The notes: a model not told the origin generated them from the letters alone. A DNA stretch of 64,000 bases from Adiantum capillus-veneris (GCA_014529385.2 CM043971.1:91561340-91625339); one strand, 5' to 3'. Counted from the stretch's first letter, positions 33,212 through 43,386 are shown. A program made the numbers and translations.

Positions 33212-36200
33212 TCATGTGTATGAGAGTAAGCCCAAAGCTTTTCGGAAAGCTTCAAACTTTTCTCGTGATAACGCCTTCGTAAATAGATCTGCAATGTTAT
33301 CCTGTGTAGGACAGTAATTTAGTGTGATCTCCCCTGCATGTAGCCTTTCCCTGACATAGTGGTAGTGAACCTCTATGTGCTTTGTTCTTGCATGAAATAC
33401 TAGATTCCTTGCAACTGCCATAGCACTCTGACTGTCAGTGAAAATGGTAGTGGGTGCCTGTTGACACTCACAAAGATCTGCCAATAACCTGTGTATCCAT
33501 ACACAATCAAATGTTGCCGTGAAAGCTGCCCTGTACTCAGCTTCACAAGTTGATGTAGCTACTGTGGGTTGCTTCTTGCTTAGCCAAGATATACATGCAT
33601 TTCCCAAGAAAAAACAATTGCCACTTGTGGAATGTCGTGTGTCAAAATCACCAACCCAATCTGAATCGCTGTAACCAACAAGCTTCATAGAACTGTGCTT
33701 TCCATACATATCCCCCCTTGGAAAGAACATGGCAAGATTAGGGGTACTTGAAAGGTAACGAAGTATGCGCTTCACAGCCTGCCAATGATGCATACCTGGG
33801 CTGTGCATAAATCTGCTTGCTTGTGAAACCCCAAATTGAATGTCTGGATGAGTGTTGCCTGCCAAATATATCAAGCAACCAACGGCTGCTGCATAAGTAT
33901 GTACATCAAAAGGTTCTCCAGCATCATGCATGCTCAACTTTGATCCAGTTTCTACGGGTGTAGAGATTGGCTTACAATTTTGCATACCAAACTTGTCCAA
34001 AATGTTATGCAAATATTTTGCCTGCAACATGTATATGCCATCTTCTGATTGCACAAACTGAATACCCAAGTAATAATGTAGCAAACCAAGATCAGACATC
34101 TCAAAGGTTTTTCTCAAAGCATCTTTAAACGATTCAATTTCATCTGCACTATTGCCTGTAAGAATCATATCATCCACATAAAGTGTTAGCATAATGAGAA
34201 CTCCATATCTCTTTTTGACATACAAAGTACTTTCTGTTGGAATATTCTGAAATCCCTGGCCAATCAAATAAGTATGTATCTTCTCATACCATGCTCTTGG
34301 AGCCTGTTTGAGACCATACAAAGCTTTACGCAATCTACATACCTTTTGCTCTTGACCTTTTACAACAAAACCACTTGGTTGACTTACATAAACTTCTTCC
34401 TGCAAATCACCATTCAAAAAAGCAGTTTTGATATCCAACTCATGCACTTTCCAACCATGATGAGCAGCAATTGCAACTAGTGATCTAATTGTGGACGCAC
34501 GAGAAGTAGGAGCAAAGGTTTCATCATAATCTATGCCTTTCTGTTGCGCATAGCCTTTTGCCACAAGCCTTGCTTTGTACCTGTCAACAGTACCATCTTG
34601 TTTCCTTTTTACCTTAAAAACCCACTTTGTACCAATAGGCTTTTTACCTGTAGGCAAGTCCACTAGATCCCATGTATGATTCTTATGAATAGAATCAATT
34701 TCTTGCTGCATAGCATCTTTCCACTGCACACACTCTAAAGCTTGTTCAAACGAATCAGGCTCATCTGCATCACAAAGAGTGCTAAAGCAAGCCAAATCTA
34801 CTTGCTCTCTACCAAAAGTAGTACCATCACGTGTTTTTCGTGGCAACGGTGCATCCAACTTGCTATCCTGCAAAGTTTTTTGAACCCATTTAGGGAAGGT
34901 TCTTTCTTCCCTGAGAACTTCTTGCTCTTCACGCAAAATTTCCTCTACATCATGAGGTGTCACATGCTGATCAAAAGATTGATCAAGATTATCAACCTGT
35001 TGTGATTCTTGATTCTCCACAAAAGAAGGAAGCAAACCTTCAAATACATCATGTGTCTGCATATGCGGTACATCAAAAGCAACCATAGGTTGAGAAGTAG
35101 TTTCTGCAAAAATTACATCACGACTTTCAAAAATCTTCTTTGTAGCAGGATTGTAAAGTCTATAACCTTTACTTCCACTACTGTTCCCCACAAATATACA
35201 TTTGATTGCCTTATCATCAAGCTTCCCACGTAACTGTTGAGGGATGTGAGCATAAGCAAGACAACCAAAAACACGAAGATAACTGACTGAAGGTTTTCTG
35301 TCATACCAAGCTTCAAATGGAGTAATGGTCTTCAAGGCACGAGTAGGACACCTGTTCAAAACATGTGCTGCACAAGCAACTGCCTCCATCCATAGCTTAT
35401 GAGGCAAACTCTTAGCCTTGAGCATACATCTAGCCGTCTCCATTAAAGACTTGTTCTTCCTTTCTGCAACACCATTCTGTTGTGGTGTGTATGGCATAGT
35501 GCATTGGTGTTTAATTCCTTTCTTTCCCAAAAAATCCTTAAATGCACCTGACATGTATTCACCTCCTTGATCAGTACGAAGAGTCTGTACTTTGCAACCT
35601 GTTTCATTTTCAACCATGGCGACATAATGTTGAAAAACTGCAAACACATCTGACTTTGCTTTGAGTGGATACACCCAACAAAACCTGGAAAAGTCATCAA
35701 TGAAGGTCAAATCAAAGTACCAAATCATTTGTGTCTTGTCAACACTGTAAGCAGAAAAATTTGAACATACTACGAAAGCATAAGAATCCTGCACAAAGTT
35801 TGCAGACTCTTCTTTAGCTGTAGAAGAATCACCAGAAGCTGAAACAACCAAACTTGACTCTTTCTTCTTTTCTTTAGCAATTCGCTTTTTACACTCACTA
35901 ATGTAGTGACCAAGTTTCTTACAGTAGTGACATTTACCTTTCTTCTTGGACTTGTCGGAATCACCTTTAGACTTCTCTGAAGATTGTCCTGCACTAGACT
36001 TGGAGTAATGAGCACTCTCTTTACCCTTGTTTTTGTTCTGTACAACAAGAGCATGATCCATACCATCCACCTGTAAAGACTTGTTCTTATGTGATTGATC
36101 CTCCTGCAATAGCAAAGCCACTAACTCTTCAAAATGAAGAGGCTCAGGATTAGCTCGCAAAGACAGAGTCAAAGAAGTCTGAAAAGTCAGATAAGATGGT

Positions 36201-36739
36201 GGTAGTGAATTGAGTGTTTTGGAAACCAAGTCCTTCTCTGGAATCACTTCATCAATGCTAAGCAATTGCTCTTTAAGATCCCTGATTTTTGTCAGATGCT
36301 CGATAATATCGTCACCTTCGTCCATCTGTATTTTGTCAAGTTGTTTCTTCAAAAACTCTATTCTGGCAGCATTTCTTCCTCCAAACATAGCTTGCAGAGT
36401 TTTCCAAGCATCCTCAGAAGTCCTGCAAGATTTGATATGTGGTGTGATTGTCCTCTTTATGGTTAAGGCAATCACAGCCATAGCCTGTGCATCTTTAGTA
36501 TCCCATCTCTTTTGCTCTGGAGTGACTTGTGAGGGTCCTGCACCAACAGCTGCACCACGACCAGGAGTGGCAGGTGCAATGCTACCTGGACGAACTTCAT
36601 CTCCAGATACATAATCCCACAATCCTTTACCAACCAAAACATTTTTGGCCATAAAAGACCAAAGAGAATAGTTGGTACCATCCAATTTGTCTTCGGATGT
36701 AAACGCACCAAAAATCTCTTTCTCCGTAGATTGAGCCAT
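33212..36739 (-). CDS. Copia-C gag-pol polyprotein, internally deleted
   Basis: The ORF opens at 36754, but the likely start is MAQSTEKEIFGAF at 36739, the usual gag beginning, leaving 1175 codons. Domains in order: gag (KLDGTNYSLWSF, UBN2-type), zinc knuckle CHYCKKLGHYISEC, integrase core second half (LRTDQGGEYMS, PQQNGVAERKN), RT (GIDYDETFAPTSR, ALYGLKQAPRAWYEK, catalytic YVDDMILTG) and a full RNase H (SDSDWVGDFDTRHSTSG, STCEAEYRAAF, TDSQSAMAVARN, DLFTKALS). At about residue 345 the peptide jumps from WYFD, where protease should begin with DSG, straight to LTFIDDFSRF in integrase. Protease, the integrase HHCC domain and the first catalytic Asp are therefore missing without loss of frame. 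It is shorter than the usual 1300-1450 residues by about that amount. It could be moved only with help from another element. Confidence 0.9.
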   Translation of the reverse strand: MAQSTEKEIFGAFTSEDKLDGTNYSLWSFMAKNVLVGKGLWDYVSGDEVRPGSIAPATPGRGAAVGAGPSQVTPEQKRWDTKDAQAMAVIALTIKRTITPHIKSCRTSEDAWKTLQAMFGGRNAARIEFLKKQLDKIQMDEGDDIIEHLTKIRDLKEQLLSIDEVIPEKDLVSKTLNSLPPSYLTFQTSLTLSLRANPEPLHFEELVALLLQEDQSHKNKSLQVDGMDHALVVQNKNKGKESAHYSKSSAGQSSEKSKGDSDKSKKKGKCHYCKKLGHYISECKKRIAKEKKKESSLVVSASGDSSTAKEESANFVQDSYAFVVCSNFSAYSVDKTQMIWYFDLTFIDDFSRFCWVYPLKAKSDVFAVFQHYVAMVENETGCKVQTLRTDQGGEYMSGAFKDFLGKKGIKHQCTMPYTPQQNGVAERKNKSLMETARCMLKAKSLPHKLWMEAVACAAHVLNRCPTRALKTITPFEAWYDRKPSVSYLRVFGCLAYAHIPQQLRGKLDDKAIKCIFVGNSSGSKGYRLYNPATKKIFESRDVIFAETTSQPMVAFDVPHMQTHDVFEGLLPSFVENQESQQVDNLDQSFDQHVTPHDVEEILREEQEVLREERTFPKWVQKTLQDSKLDAPLPRKTRDGTTFGREQVDLACFSTLCDADEPDSFEQALECVQWKDAMQQEIDSIHKNHTWDLVDLPTGKKPIGTKWVFKVKRKQDGTVDRYKARLVAKGYAQQKGIDYDETFAPTSRASTIRSLVAIAAHHGWKVHELDIKTAFLNGDLQEEVYVSQPSGFVVKGQEQKVCRLRKALYGLKQAPRAWYEKIHTYLIGQGFQNIPTESTLYVKKRYGVLIMLTLYVDDMILTGNSADEIESFKDALRKTFEMSDLGLLHYYLGIQFVQSEDGIYMLQAKYLHNILDKFGMQNCKPISTPVETGSKLSMHDAGEPFDVHTYAAAVGCLIYLAGNTHPDIQFGVSQASRFMHSPGMHHWQAVKRILRYLSSTPNLAMFFPRGDMYGKHSSMKLVGYSDSDWVGDFDTRHSTSGNCFFLGNACISWLSKKQPTVATSTCEAEYRAAFTATFDCVWIHRLLADLCECQQAPTTIFTDSQSAMAVARNLVFHARTKHIEVHYHYVRERLHAGEITLNYCPTQDNIADLFTKALSREKFEAFRKALGLLSYT

Positions 36740-37125
36740 ACTGTGGATGCACACAAGAGAGAAAAAGAACCTCCAAGAGATTCACAAATCTCCTCTCCAA
36801 TCCAAGCAAAAATCTACACAAAATCTCAGCACAAAGCTAAGACAAGCTGCTTCCCAAAAGAATTGTTTACCTGAAGAAAATCTGTCAAAAAGCACACCCT
36901 CTTGATCTAAACGCCTCTGAAAAGTAACTTCTGCTACGCTGCTCAGAAAAAAATTCTGAGGGCTCGAATGACTTCGAAAGGGGGGTAAGACCCCAGGTCG
37001 CCTTCTCAGAATACTCTCGGAACGTTGAGGATGCTCCTACGAGCAAATTTTCCGAAAACTGCCTGAAAACTGTGATTGCGCGCACGGACGCGAAAACGCA
37101 AGTAGAGGCTCTGGAAATCACCAAG

Positions 37126-37137
37126 CTCTGATACCAA
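37126..37137 (-). promoter_or_regulatory. Copia-C primer-binding site
   Basis: TGGTATCAGAGC on the minus strand, complementary to initiator Met tRNA, directly inside the 5' LTR. Confidence 0.9.
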
Positions 37138-37138
37138 T

Positions 37139-37415
37139 TGTTGAAGATGATGAAACAGGAAACAGAAGGAAGACAACAACTCAGAGTAGGAAGAAGATGG
37201 AGAAGGAGAAGACACAGAGCTTGCGTACGAGATCTCTGTAGTCTATCTCTCTGTATTGGAATAATAGAGTATACAAACTCAGAGCTACAAAGCTTATATG
37301 AAACCCTAAGAGATAAGGTGTCCTTTCACACCGGATGTCCAGGGGGAAAAACCCAGTGGGAGAAAAGTGCCCCTGGTGAAGCGCGTATACACACTAACAC
37401 TACTACATGTCTACA
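37139..37415 (-). repeat. Copia-C 5' LTR
   Basis: 277 bp, paired with 32889-33164. It ends ...TTCAACA in element sense. Confidence 0.95.
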
Positions 37416-37420
37416 TTTGA

Positions 37421-37763
37421 GTTGTGAGGCTGAGTACAAGGCAGTCTTCACTGCTACGGTTGAGTGTGTATGGCTCAGACGCCTTATGTTTGATTTGGGT
37501 GTTGGATAGGACATTGCCAACACTATCTACAGTGACAGTCAAAGCACATTGGCAGTTGCGAGGAACCCAGTTTTTCAAGCTCACACAAAGCACAATGAGG
37601 TGCATTACCACTATGTGAGGGAGAGGCTCTCAACAGGAGAGATCATCTTGGCTTCTTATGTGCCAACACAGGACAACCTTGCAGATCTTTTCACGAAGGC
37701 ATTGTCTTGTGAGAATCTCGAAGCTTTCCGCAAAACTTTGGGCTTACTCCCCTTTGTGGGCTG
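37421..37763 (+). pseudogene. Inner Copia-A RNase H, 3' portion
   Basis: Resumes after Copia-C with SCEAEYKAVFTATVECVWLRRL, and continues with YSDSQSTLAVARNPVFQAHTK and DNLADLFTKALSCENLEAF. A TAG follows DLGVG. The polypurine tract CCAGGGGGGATT lies at about 37828. Confidence 0.85.
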
Positions 37764-37838
37764 ATCATGTCCTCAGGGCATGGAAATTCCCTTTACTCAT
37801 GTGCTAGCTCTCGTTCACGCATCACTCCAGGGGGGATT

Positions 37839-38039
37839 TGCTACAATCTACATGTGGTAGTGATGTGTGTGAACACACTAGGACCACCGGGGCATTTTTT
37901 CCCTCTTTAGGAGGGTTTTTTCCCCGTGGCTATCCATCTTTTCCATTGCACACTAAGTAATACACTCTCCATTGTGTGCCTTGATCTTCCTTCATCTTCT
38001 CAAAGCTGTATATGTGTCCTTGCAACCCTAATTCCAACA
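37839..38039 (+). repeat. Inner Copia-A 3' LTR (201 bp)
   Basis: TGCTACAATC to ATTCCAACA. It is shorter than the 227 bp LTR of the full-length copy because a segment around the CATTGTATATA word is missing. Confidence 0.9.
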
Positions 38040-38040
38040 A

Positions 38041-39554
38041 TATACTCCCCCCTCAATCGGAATGGAGGGTGCTCATAGTACGTTTCGATACATTTCCAGC
38101 CATAGCCAAAAATTGTTTGAAGCACATAAAAACTTCGAACTTCGCTTTAAGCGGAAATACCCATGCACGCCTAGAGTAATCATCAGTGAAATTCATGAAG
38201 TAGAGGTAATTGCCCAAGGACGGAGTTTGCATGGGCCCACAAACATCACTATTCACAAGCTGCAACCTGCATGTGGCCTTAACTGAACCATCCTTTGGAA
38301 ACTTCAAACATTGCATCTTACCCAAAATACAGCCTTCACAAACATTTTGACAGGTGCTTCAAGAGGCAGCAAAGACGCAATCATATCAGATATCTGCAAA
38401 CGCAACAAATTGGAAAAATTCAGATGCCCAAAACGTGCATGCCAGAGGTTTGCATATGAAACAGCCCTTGAATCTACAACTTTGTTTGCAAAATTTTGTC
38501 CACACTTGTCATACAAAGTGAGCTTATACAGCCCACGGCACAAAAGGCCAGATGCAACAATTTCATCATCAAAACTGAGAGCATGAAATGTATATCTCTC
38601 ATCCACAAATTTGACTACAAGTCCAAGTCTAGCAAGTGCAGATACAGACAAAAGATTCTTCTTGATCCCAAGTACATAAAGTGCATCAACAAGTGTCAAA
38701 GAACTACCATTTGTAGCAGTAAGCACAATCTTTCCAACCCCCTGAACCGGATAAGAGGCTTTGTATGCACTGCCAGCAGAAGCATTAGGAGCAAGTTTTG
38801 CCACTCGCAGCAAAACCATAAGAAGTGGTTGCATTGTTGTTACCACCCTTTCTTTGAGAAGCAATAAAAGCCTGTTCAACTGCATGCTGCCTAGTCCTGT
38901 TTTTCTAAAAAGTGACTCTTGCAATAGCAATGTGCATAATGCATCAAACTTGACAACTTCAGGATTTCCTTGGGTCATAAGTCTCCAAGTACTAGCAAAA
39001 GTCTGGTAAGAATCTGGTAAGGCGTCAAGATTAGTCTGCACAAGGGAATTGTCTGAAATGACTTCACCTACAAAAATAAGTTGCTCATTGATATCCTTGA
39101 CACCAGCAAGGAAAGTGTCCATATCATCTTCCTCATGCATAATATTCGATTCCAGCTCCTTACGCAGCAAAGAAATTTTAGCCTCATTGCGGCTTGCATA
39201 AAGACCTGCTAGAATATCCCAAGCCTATTTTGCAGATTTCGTTGAACGAATGTGAGGACTAATGGTGCGCTTCACAGACAACACAATCAACACATGAGCG
39301 TGCGTATCCTTTACATCCCAATGAGCTTGTTCTTCCGTAGGCAAAAGAACTCTAAAAGCAGCAAGACCTGCAACATCCTCAACATCGCCTACATCCTCAG
39401 AACCAGGACGTACATCAATGCCCTGCACAATATTCTAGATGCCCTTTGACACAAGAAAATATTGCATCATGTAAGCCCACATAGGGTAATTGTCCCCATC
39501 CATTCTGTCCCCATCAGCAAACATCTTAAACACATCTGTGTTGTTGTCAGCCAT
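38041..39554 (-). pseudogene. Outer Copia-A: gag and integrase N-terminal half
   Basis: The start is at 39554 (MADNNTDVFKMFA). Gag follows (MDGDNYPMWAYMMQY, SLVQTNLDALPDSYQTFAS). The peptide then passes from APNASAGSAYK directly to ASYPVQGVGKIVLT, so the zinc knuckle and the protease active site are deleted. GAG-pre-integrase (LWHARFGHLNFSNLLRLQ) and the start of the integrase core (NSDVCGPMQTPSLGN, LHSD) follow. It ends at 38041, where the inner Copia-A is inserted. Stops occur at about 39437 and 39228, and frameshifts are present. Confidence 0.85.
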
Positions 39555-39917
39555 GGAAAATGCATGCACTTGATGTGAAAACTACCCGAAATGAGGAGAA
39601 AGTGAGTGAGACCAGCACGTGCTATATAGCACAACCCATAGTAGACTGTATGGGACCTGTTATGCAGTGATTGGCGCTGACATAAATTTTGCACAGAATG
39701 ACAAAATTGCATGTGCAGTCCTGGCTGTAGTGGAAATGGAGGTCGAAATGAGTGTGAATCAAAAATCTGAGCAGACTAAGCTCTACGAGCTGACCCAAAA
39801 TTTTTGTCGACCTGCGAACACTCGCCAAAGCTCACTGAAATTTGAGAAAGTGAACAGGCGTGTGCTGGTGCTACTGATGACTAAGCTCGGGAGGGTGCAA
39901 CCTACTCTGATAACAAT

Positions 39918-40181
39918 TGTTGGAATTAGGGTTGCAGAGAAATGCACACAGCTTGGAGAAGATGAAGGAAGCTCAAGGCACACAACTGAGAGTGTGTTCC
40001 TTAGTGTGCAATGGAAAGATAGATATCCCTAGAGTGATGGGCGTATATACAATGCACGGGGGGGAAAACCTCCTAAAGAGGGAAAAAATGCACAAGGGAA
40101 AAAAACTCCTAAAAGAGGGAAAAAATGCCCCGGCTGTCCTAGTGTGTTCACACACATCATTACCACATGTTTATGGTAACA
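39918..40181 (-). repeat. Outer Copia-A 5' LTR (264 bp)
   Basis: TGTTGGAATTAGG to GGTAACA in plus-strand reading. It is longer than the 227 bp copy because the segment AACTCCTAAAAGAGGGAAAA is tandemly duplicated. The adjacent primer-binding site is mutated (TGTTATCAGAG). Confidence 0.9.
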
Positions 40182-40255
40182 CCCGGCTACACGAATTACA
40201 CTCCGACATTTTCGGTGAACGTGACGCAAAGCAGCCGGGGTGAGAGATCGGAGGG

Positions 40256-40534
40256 ATGGCAAATGTAGTGCAATGGCTCTATGCAGATAAGAAAGACAAG
40301 GAACTATTGGATCATTTGGATGATGCACTCGAGGGATTTCAAGCCCGTTATTTCTCAAGAAGTCGACAAATGGATCCAAATTATGATGCAGATGAAGAAG
40401 AGTTGATGCAGGTTCTGGATGAGGCTCTAGAGGGTTTTGTGCCTATTGGAAAAGGCATTCAAGCAGTTATCCTTGAAGATCAAAACAAGGTTAGGAATGT
40501 CAGCGCACTAGATGTGCTACTTTCAGATACTTGA
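40256..40534 (+). CDS. 92-codon ORF of G2
   Basis: MANVVQWLYADKKDKELL and following: acidic, with an internal repeat (LDHLDDALEGF and MQVLDEALEGF). It starts just after the conserved leader motif and ends just before the polypurine tract, so it fills the internal region of a miniature element. The C-terminus (VRNVSALDVLLSDT) resembles the tail of a retroelement polyprotein. It may be the fused remains of gag start and pol end. I recognise no domain. Confidence 0.4.
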   Translation: MANVVQWLYADKKDKELLDHLDDALEGFQARYFSRSRQMDPNYDADEEELMQVLDEALEGFVPIGKGIQAVILEDQNKVRNVSALDVLLSDT

Positions 40535-41550
40535 ACCTCTTCAACTAGAGGGGGTGATGCTAAACTGTTGATATGTACATCATTGATAGAGATGCTTAGC
40601 TCTATGATGCAGTCCTTTGACAACTATTACCTATGAATGTATGCAGTTATATGTGTACCTGATAGAGCGGTTATATGGGTGGTTGTTACCATTTGATCCA
40701 GGAGGCTATCATGGTGCACTTACTTTAAGACGCTTGATGTACATGCCTTGGGATCTTGTAGGATATTGAAGTGCAGATCAAGGTTGAAGGGAATGCAGTC
40801 GTTGTTGTTTTTGTAGCAGATTGTATGGAAGTGGTTTTTTGCTATTAAATTTATGCTATGAGGGGAAGTTCTTCTTTTGGGTTTTGTGGTTTCAATGGTC
40901 AGCAACTAGCTTACAGGGCTAGCTTTCATTCGATCACTTTGGGCAATTGAGATATCTTCACATCTTTTGGATTGATATCAAAAGAGGGGACAACTTGACG
41001 GTCATTCCATGTGCAAGATGGGCTAGAGCATACTTGAGCTTGACAGAGCTTCCAGAATCAAGATTGATGGTCAGGTCGTGTGCATGATTAGCTATAACAT
41101 ACTTCAGTTCGGCAGGGTTAAAGATACAGGGTTACAATTTGTTGGATGTGATGGATATCCAAAGATATGGAGTAAAGATTTGTGAAGGGAAATTATCAGA
41201 TGATGAACCTCGATCATGGAGCGGATAAAAGAATTTGGCATAGACTGGAGGCTGTGGAGATTCAGAGGGGGTGGATGTCGTGTCGTTGTGCTTCCACGAT
41301 GGGAAATAAGGCCAAGAGATATAGATCATGCTAATTTACAGGATATGCTTAATAGGTTGTTGAGAAGTAAAAAGTGCTAGAGGAGATTTTTGAAATGTGT
41401 CTCTTGCAGTGCATTCATAGTGGGATATGTCCAAGGTAATGGGGAGGAAGCTGTCAAAGATACATGTGTGTGTAGCAATGCTTTTGTCAGAACAAATATG
41501 TGCTCGGCAAGTATCATTATTATGGTTCATCGAAAAGTATAGCCATGCTT

Positions 41551-41610
41551 AGCATTTCTTTGGTTGATATGTATGCTTAATATGGTGTACTGAAAGAGAT
41601 CGAGGAGCCT
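41551..41610 (+). pseudogene. Short PPR-like trace
   Basis: SISLVDMYA, a TAA stop, then YGVLKEIEEP. This fits a PPR unit (LVDMYAKCGVLEEAE). The stop stands where Lys is expected, exactly as in the trace at 7977-8210. It lies within the presumed G2 LTR. Confidence 0.4.
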
Positions 41611-41936
41611 ACAATATGTTATGCACATCGCCTTCATCATTGTCAAAGGAAATATTGTGCTTAGCACTACTTTGGATGGGATGATTTTGAGCACGGTAAA
41701 GAAGGTCGGCGATCGAAGTCAATTGACGTCGTGGGAAAGGGGACCGAGCAAGAGTTTTTTTTTGAAGGCTCAAAATAGCTTACAGCTATTAATTAAAAAA
41801 ATGGGGACTGCGAATTGCATGAGGGAAAGGCAGCAAGTTGGAGAATGAGGGCTCTGGCTACTGCAGGGGGGAGAACCGTGAGTTGCATGGTCGGGAGAAA
41901 GGGGCACCATCAGTAGGCAGGAACAAGGTGTCCGGT

Positions 41937-43378
41937 AGTGCATGAAGTGGAGGAGGCGGTCGACTTGAGGCCGCTGCCTGGAAAGGGGGGGGGACTACAT
42001 AAGAAAAGGGTTCAAAGGCTTCTGGCTGGGGCACAACAAGAGTAGCAAGAAGCTGTCAAGAGAGAGAAATGTTGCGTTGTGGAGCGCTGCCTCGGGGGAT
42101 TCACCATGGAAAACTTATCGCACCAAGTAAGTGCAGGGGAGGGGTTTTGTTTTTACAAGTTACATAAGCCTATAAGTTAGGGGTAGGCCCCCAATAATTT
42201 ATCTCCCAAGCTTAAAATAAGGGAGGGGGGTGTCATATTTATAAGCGACAGGGGGGGGGGGGGGGGGGGGGGACCTGGCCCGAGTTTATTATTTGTAACG
42301 ATTGGTCAGTGGTGTGTACTAAAACTTGGATGAATTTTGGGGAAGTTTTTTATCGGGTCACACATCAATTTTTGCATCAAGATGATCATAGATAAGAGCT
42401 AGTTTGGAGTAGGTCAAGGGTTTATTTACACCAGCTTTGGATGGGTCAAAATTGGATGAGTAGCCAGAGTGCAGACTGATCGGGCATATAGTTTGAAAAT
42501 CAAACTAAGATACAATGAGGGTACATCTAGTTATCAATAGAAGTGGTTCCTTAGTACCTTGCCAGTCACTATGCTACACACTTTTTGACTGCTTTTACTT
42601 ACTTAGATGTGAGACCTAAATTTTATATGTAAGATAGGGGTATGATAGTTTTCTTCATTGATTGTTATATAAGCGTAGAAAGCGATCATATTCCTTAATA
42701 TGAGTCATATTAGGGGTTTTATCAAAGTTGTCCGCTCATAGGTGGCGTCCGCTTTTTATATAGAGTGACTGCCCCAGGAGTGCTGCAAGCGAATAAGAGG
42801 TTGGAGGGGAGGTACCAAGTACAGGAAAGTGAGAAGGGGTGCAAGGGGCAGGAGCCTGGGTATAGTGGCAGGAAAGGGAGGGCCAGTTACATGGGAGGGA
42901 GGCCACCAGAGGGCTGGCCATGACCAAGACAAAGGAAGCAAGGGGGGGCTCTTGGGCCATGTAGGGCCGCAAGTGGATGAAGTGGAGAAGGTGGTCGACT
43001 TGAGGCCGCTGCGCCTGGACGAGGGGCGGGGCGGGGGGGGGGGGGGGGGGGGGGCTGCAGAAGGGAAGGGTTCAAAGGCTTCCGGCTAGGTTGCAGTGAG
43101 AGTAGCAAGAAGCCATCAAGAGAGAGAAAGGTTGCTTTGTGGCGCGTTGAAACGAAATAAGAGGTTGGAGGGCCGAGAGGTACCAAGTATAGGAGAGTGA
43201 GAAGGGGTTCAAGGGGCAGGAGCCTGGGTACAATGGCAGGAAAGGGAGGGCTAGTTACATGGGAGGGAGGCCACTAGAGGGCTGGCCATGACCAAGACAA
43301 AGGAAGCAAGGGGGGGCTCTTGGGCCGTGCAGGGCCACCAGTGCATGAAGTGGAGAGAGGTAGCACTAGTTTTGAGGG
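41937..43378. repeat. Tandem repeat, about 340-370 bp units, interrupted by a TIR element
   Basis: The landmarks GCATGAAGTGGAG (41937, variant at 42971, 43339), GTCGACTTGAGGCCGCTG, and GGGGCAGGAGCCTGGG (42845 and 43213) recur in the same order. Unit 1 is split by the element at 42091-42777, unit 2 spans 42971-43338, and unit 3 is cut short near the full-length Copia-A. Unit 2 holds a run of 22 G at 43033-43054. The reading frames here are by-products of GC-rich repeats. Confidence 0.8.
42091..42777 (-). mobile_element. Non-autonomous TIR DNA transposon, copy 2
   Basis: 687 bp, inverted relative to copies 1 and 3. Ends CTCGGGGGATTCAC and, reverse complemented, CTGGGGCAGTCAC. The flanks GAGCGCTGC (42082-42090) and GAGTGCTGC (42778-42786) form a 9 bp duplication with one mismatch. 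Removing the element restores a continuous tandem repeat. The G-run at 42251-42272 corresponds to the C-run of copy 1. Confidence 0.75.
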
Positions 43379-43386
43379 GGAACTAC

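Larger units (their letters stand above)
32889..37415 (-). mobile_element. Copia-C: full-length, recently inserted copia element
   Basis: LTRs at 32889-33164 and 37139-37415 flank a primer-binding site, one long ORF and a polypurine tract. The target duplication TTTGA is perfect (32884-32888 and 37416-37420). By eye the LTRs differ at six positions plus one indel in about 276 bases. The host site is the RNase H gene of the inner Copia-A. It is the only element in the window with its whole coding region in one open frame, although that frame lacks protease and part of integrase. Confidence 0.95.
29797..38039 (+). mobile_element. Inner Copia-A element (plus strand), 5' deleted
   Basis: Inserted into the outer Copia-A integrase gene. 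The 3' LTR (37839-38039) ends in ...TTCCAACA and abuts ATATACTCCC of the host element. The 5' side lacks an LTR and begins inside the gag zinc knuckle, joined at a CAT shared by both sequences. It is itself interrupted by Copia-C at 32889-37415. Copia-C is flanked by TTTGA on both sides, and the RNase H peptide becomes continuous when Copia-C is removed. Confidence 0.85.
27644..40181 (-). mobile_element. Outer Copia-A element (minus strand), split by nested insertions
   Basis: The 5' LTR is at 39918-40181 and gag starts at 39554. The frame runs down to 38041 in the integrase core (LRSDRGGEY), then resumes at 29796 with MSHEFNAFL and continues through RT into RNase H. It breaks off at about 27644, so the 3' LTR is lost. 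The two halves are adjacent parts of one element, separated by the plus-strand Copia-A at 29797-38039. All coding parts carry stops or frameshifts. Confidence 0.85.

Noticed and set aside
36210-36614. 134-codon plus-strand ORF
   Set aside because: It is the antisense of Copia-C gag and has no independent motif.
42829-43186. Overlapping ORFs on both strands in Gly/Pro-rich sequence
   Set aside because: They come from GC-rich tandem repeats and a 22 G run, and no motif is present in any frame.
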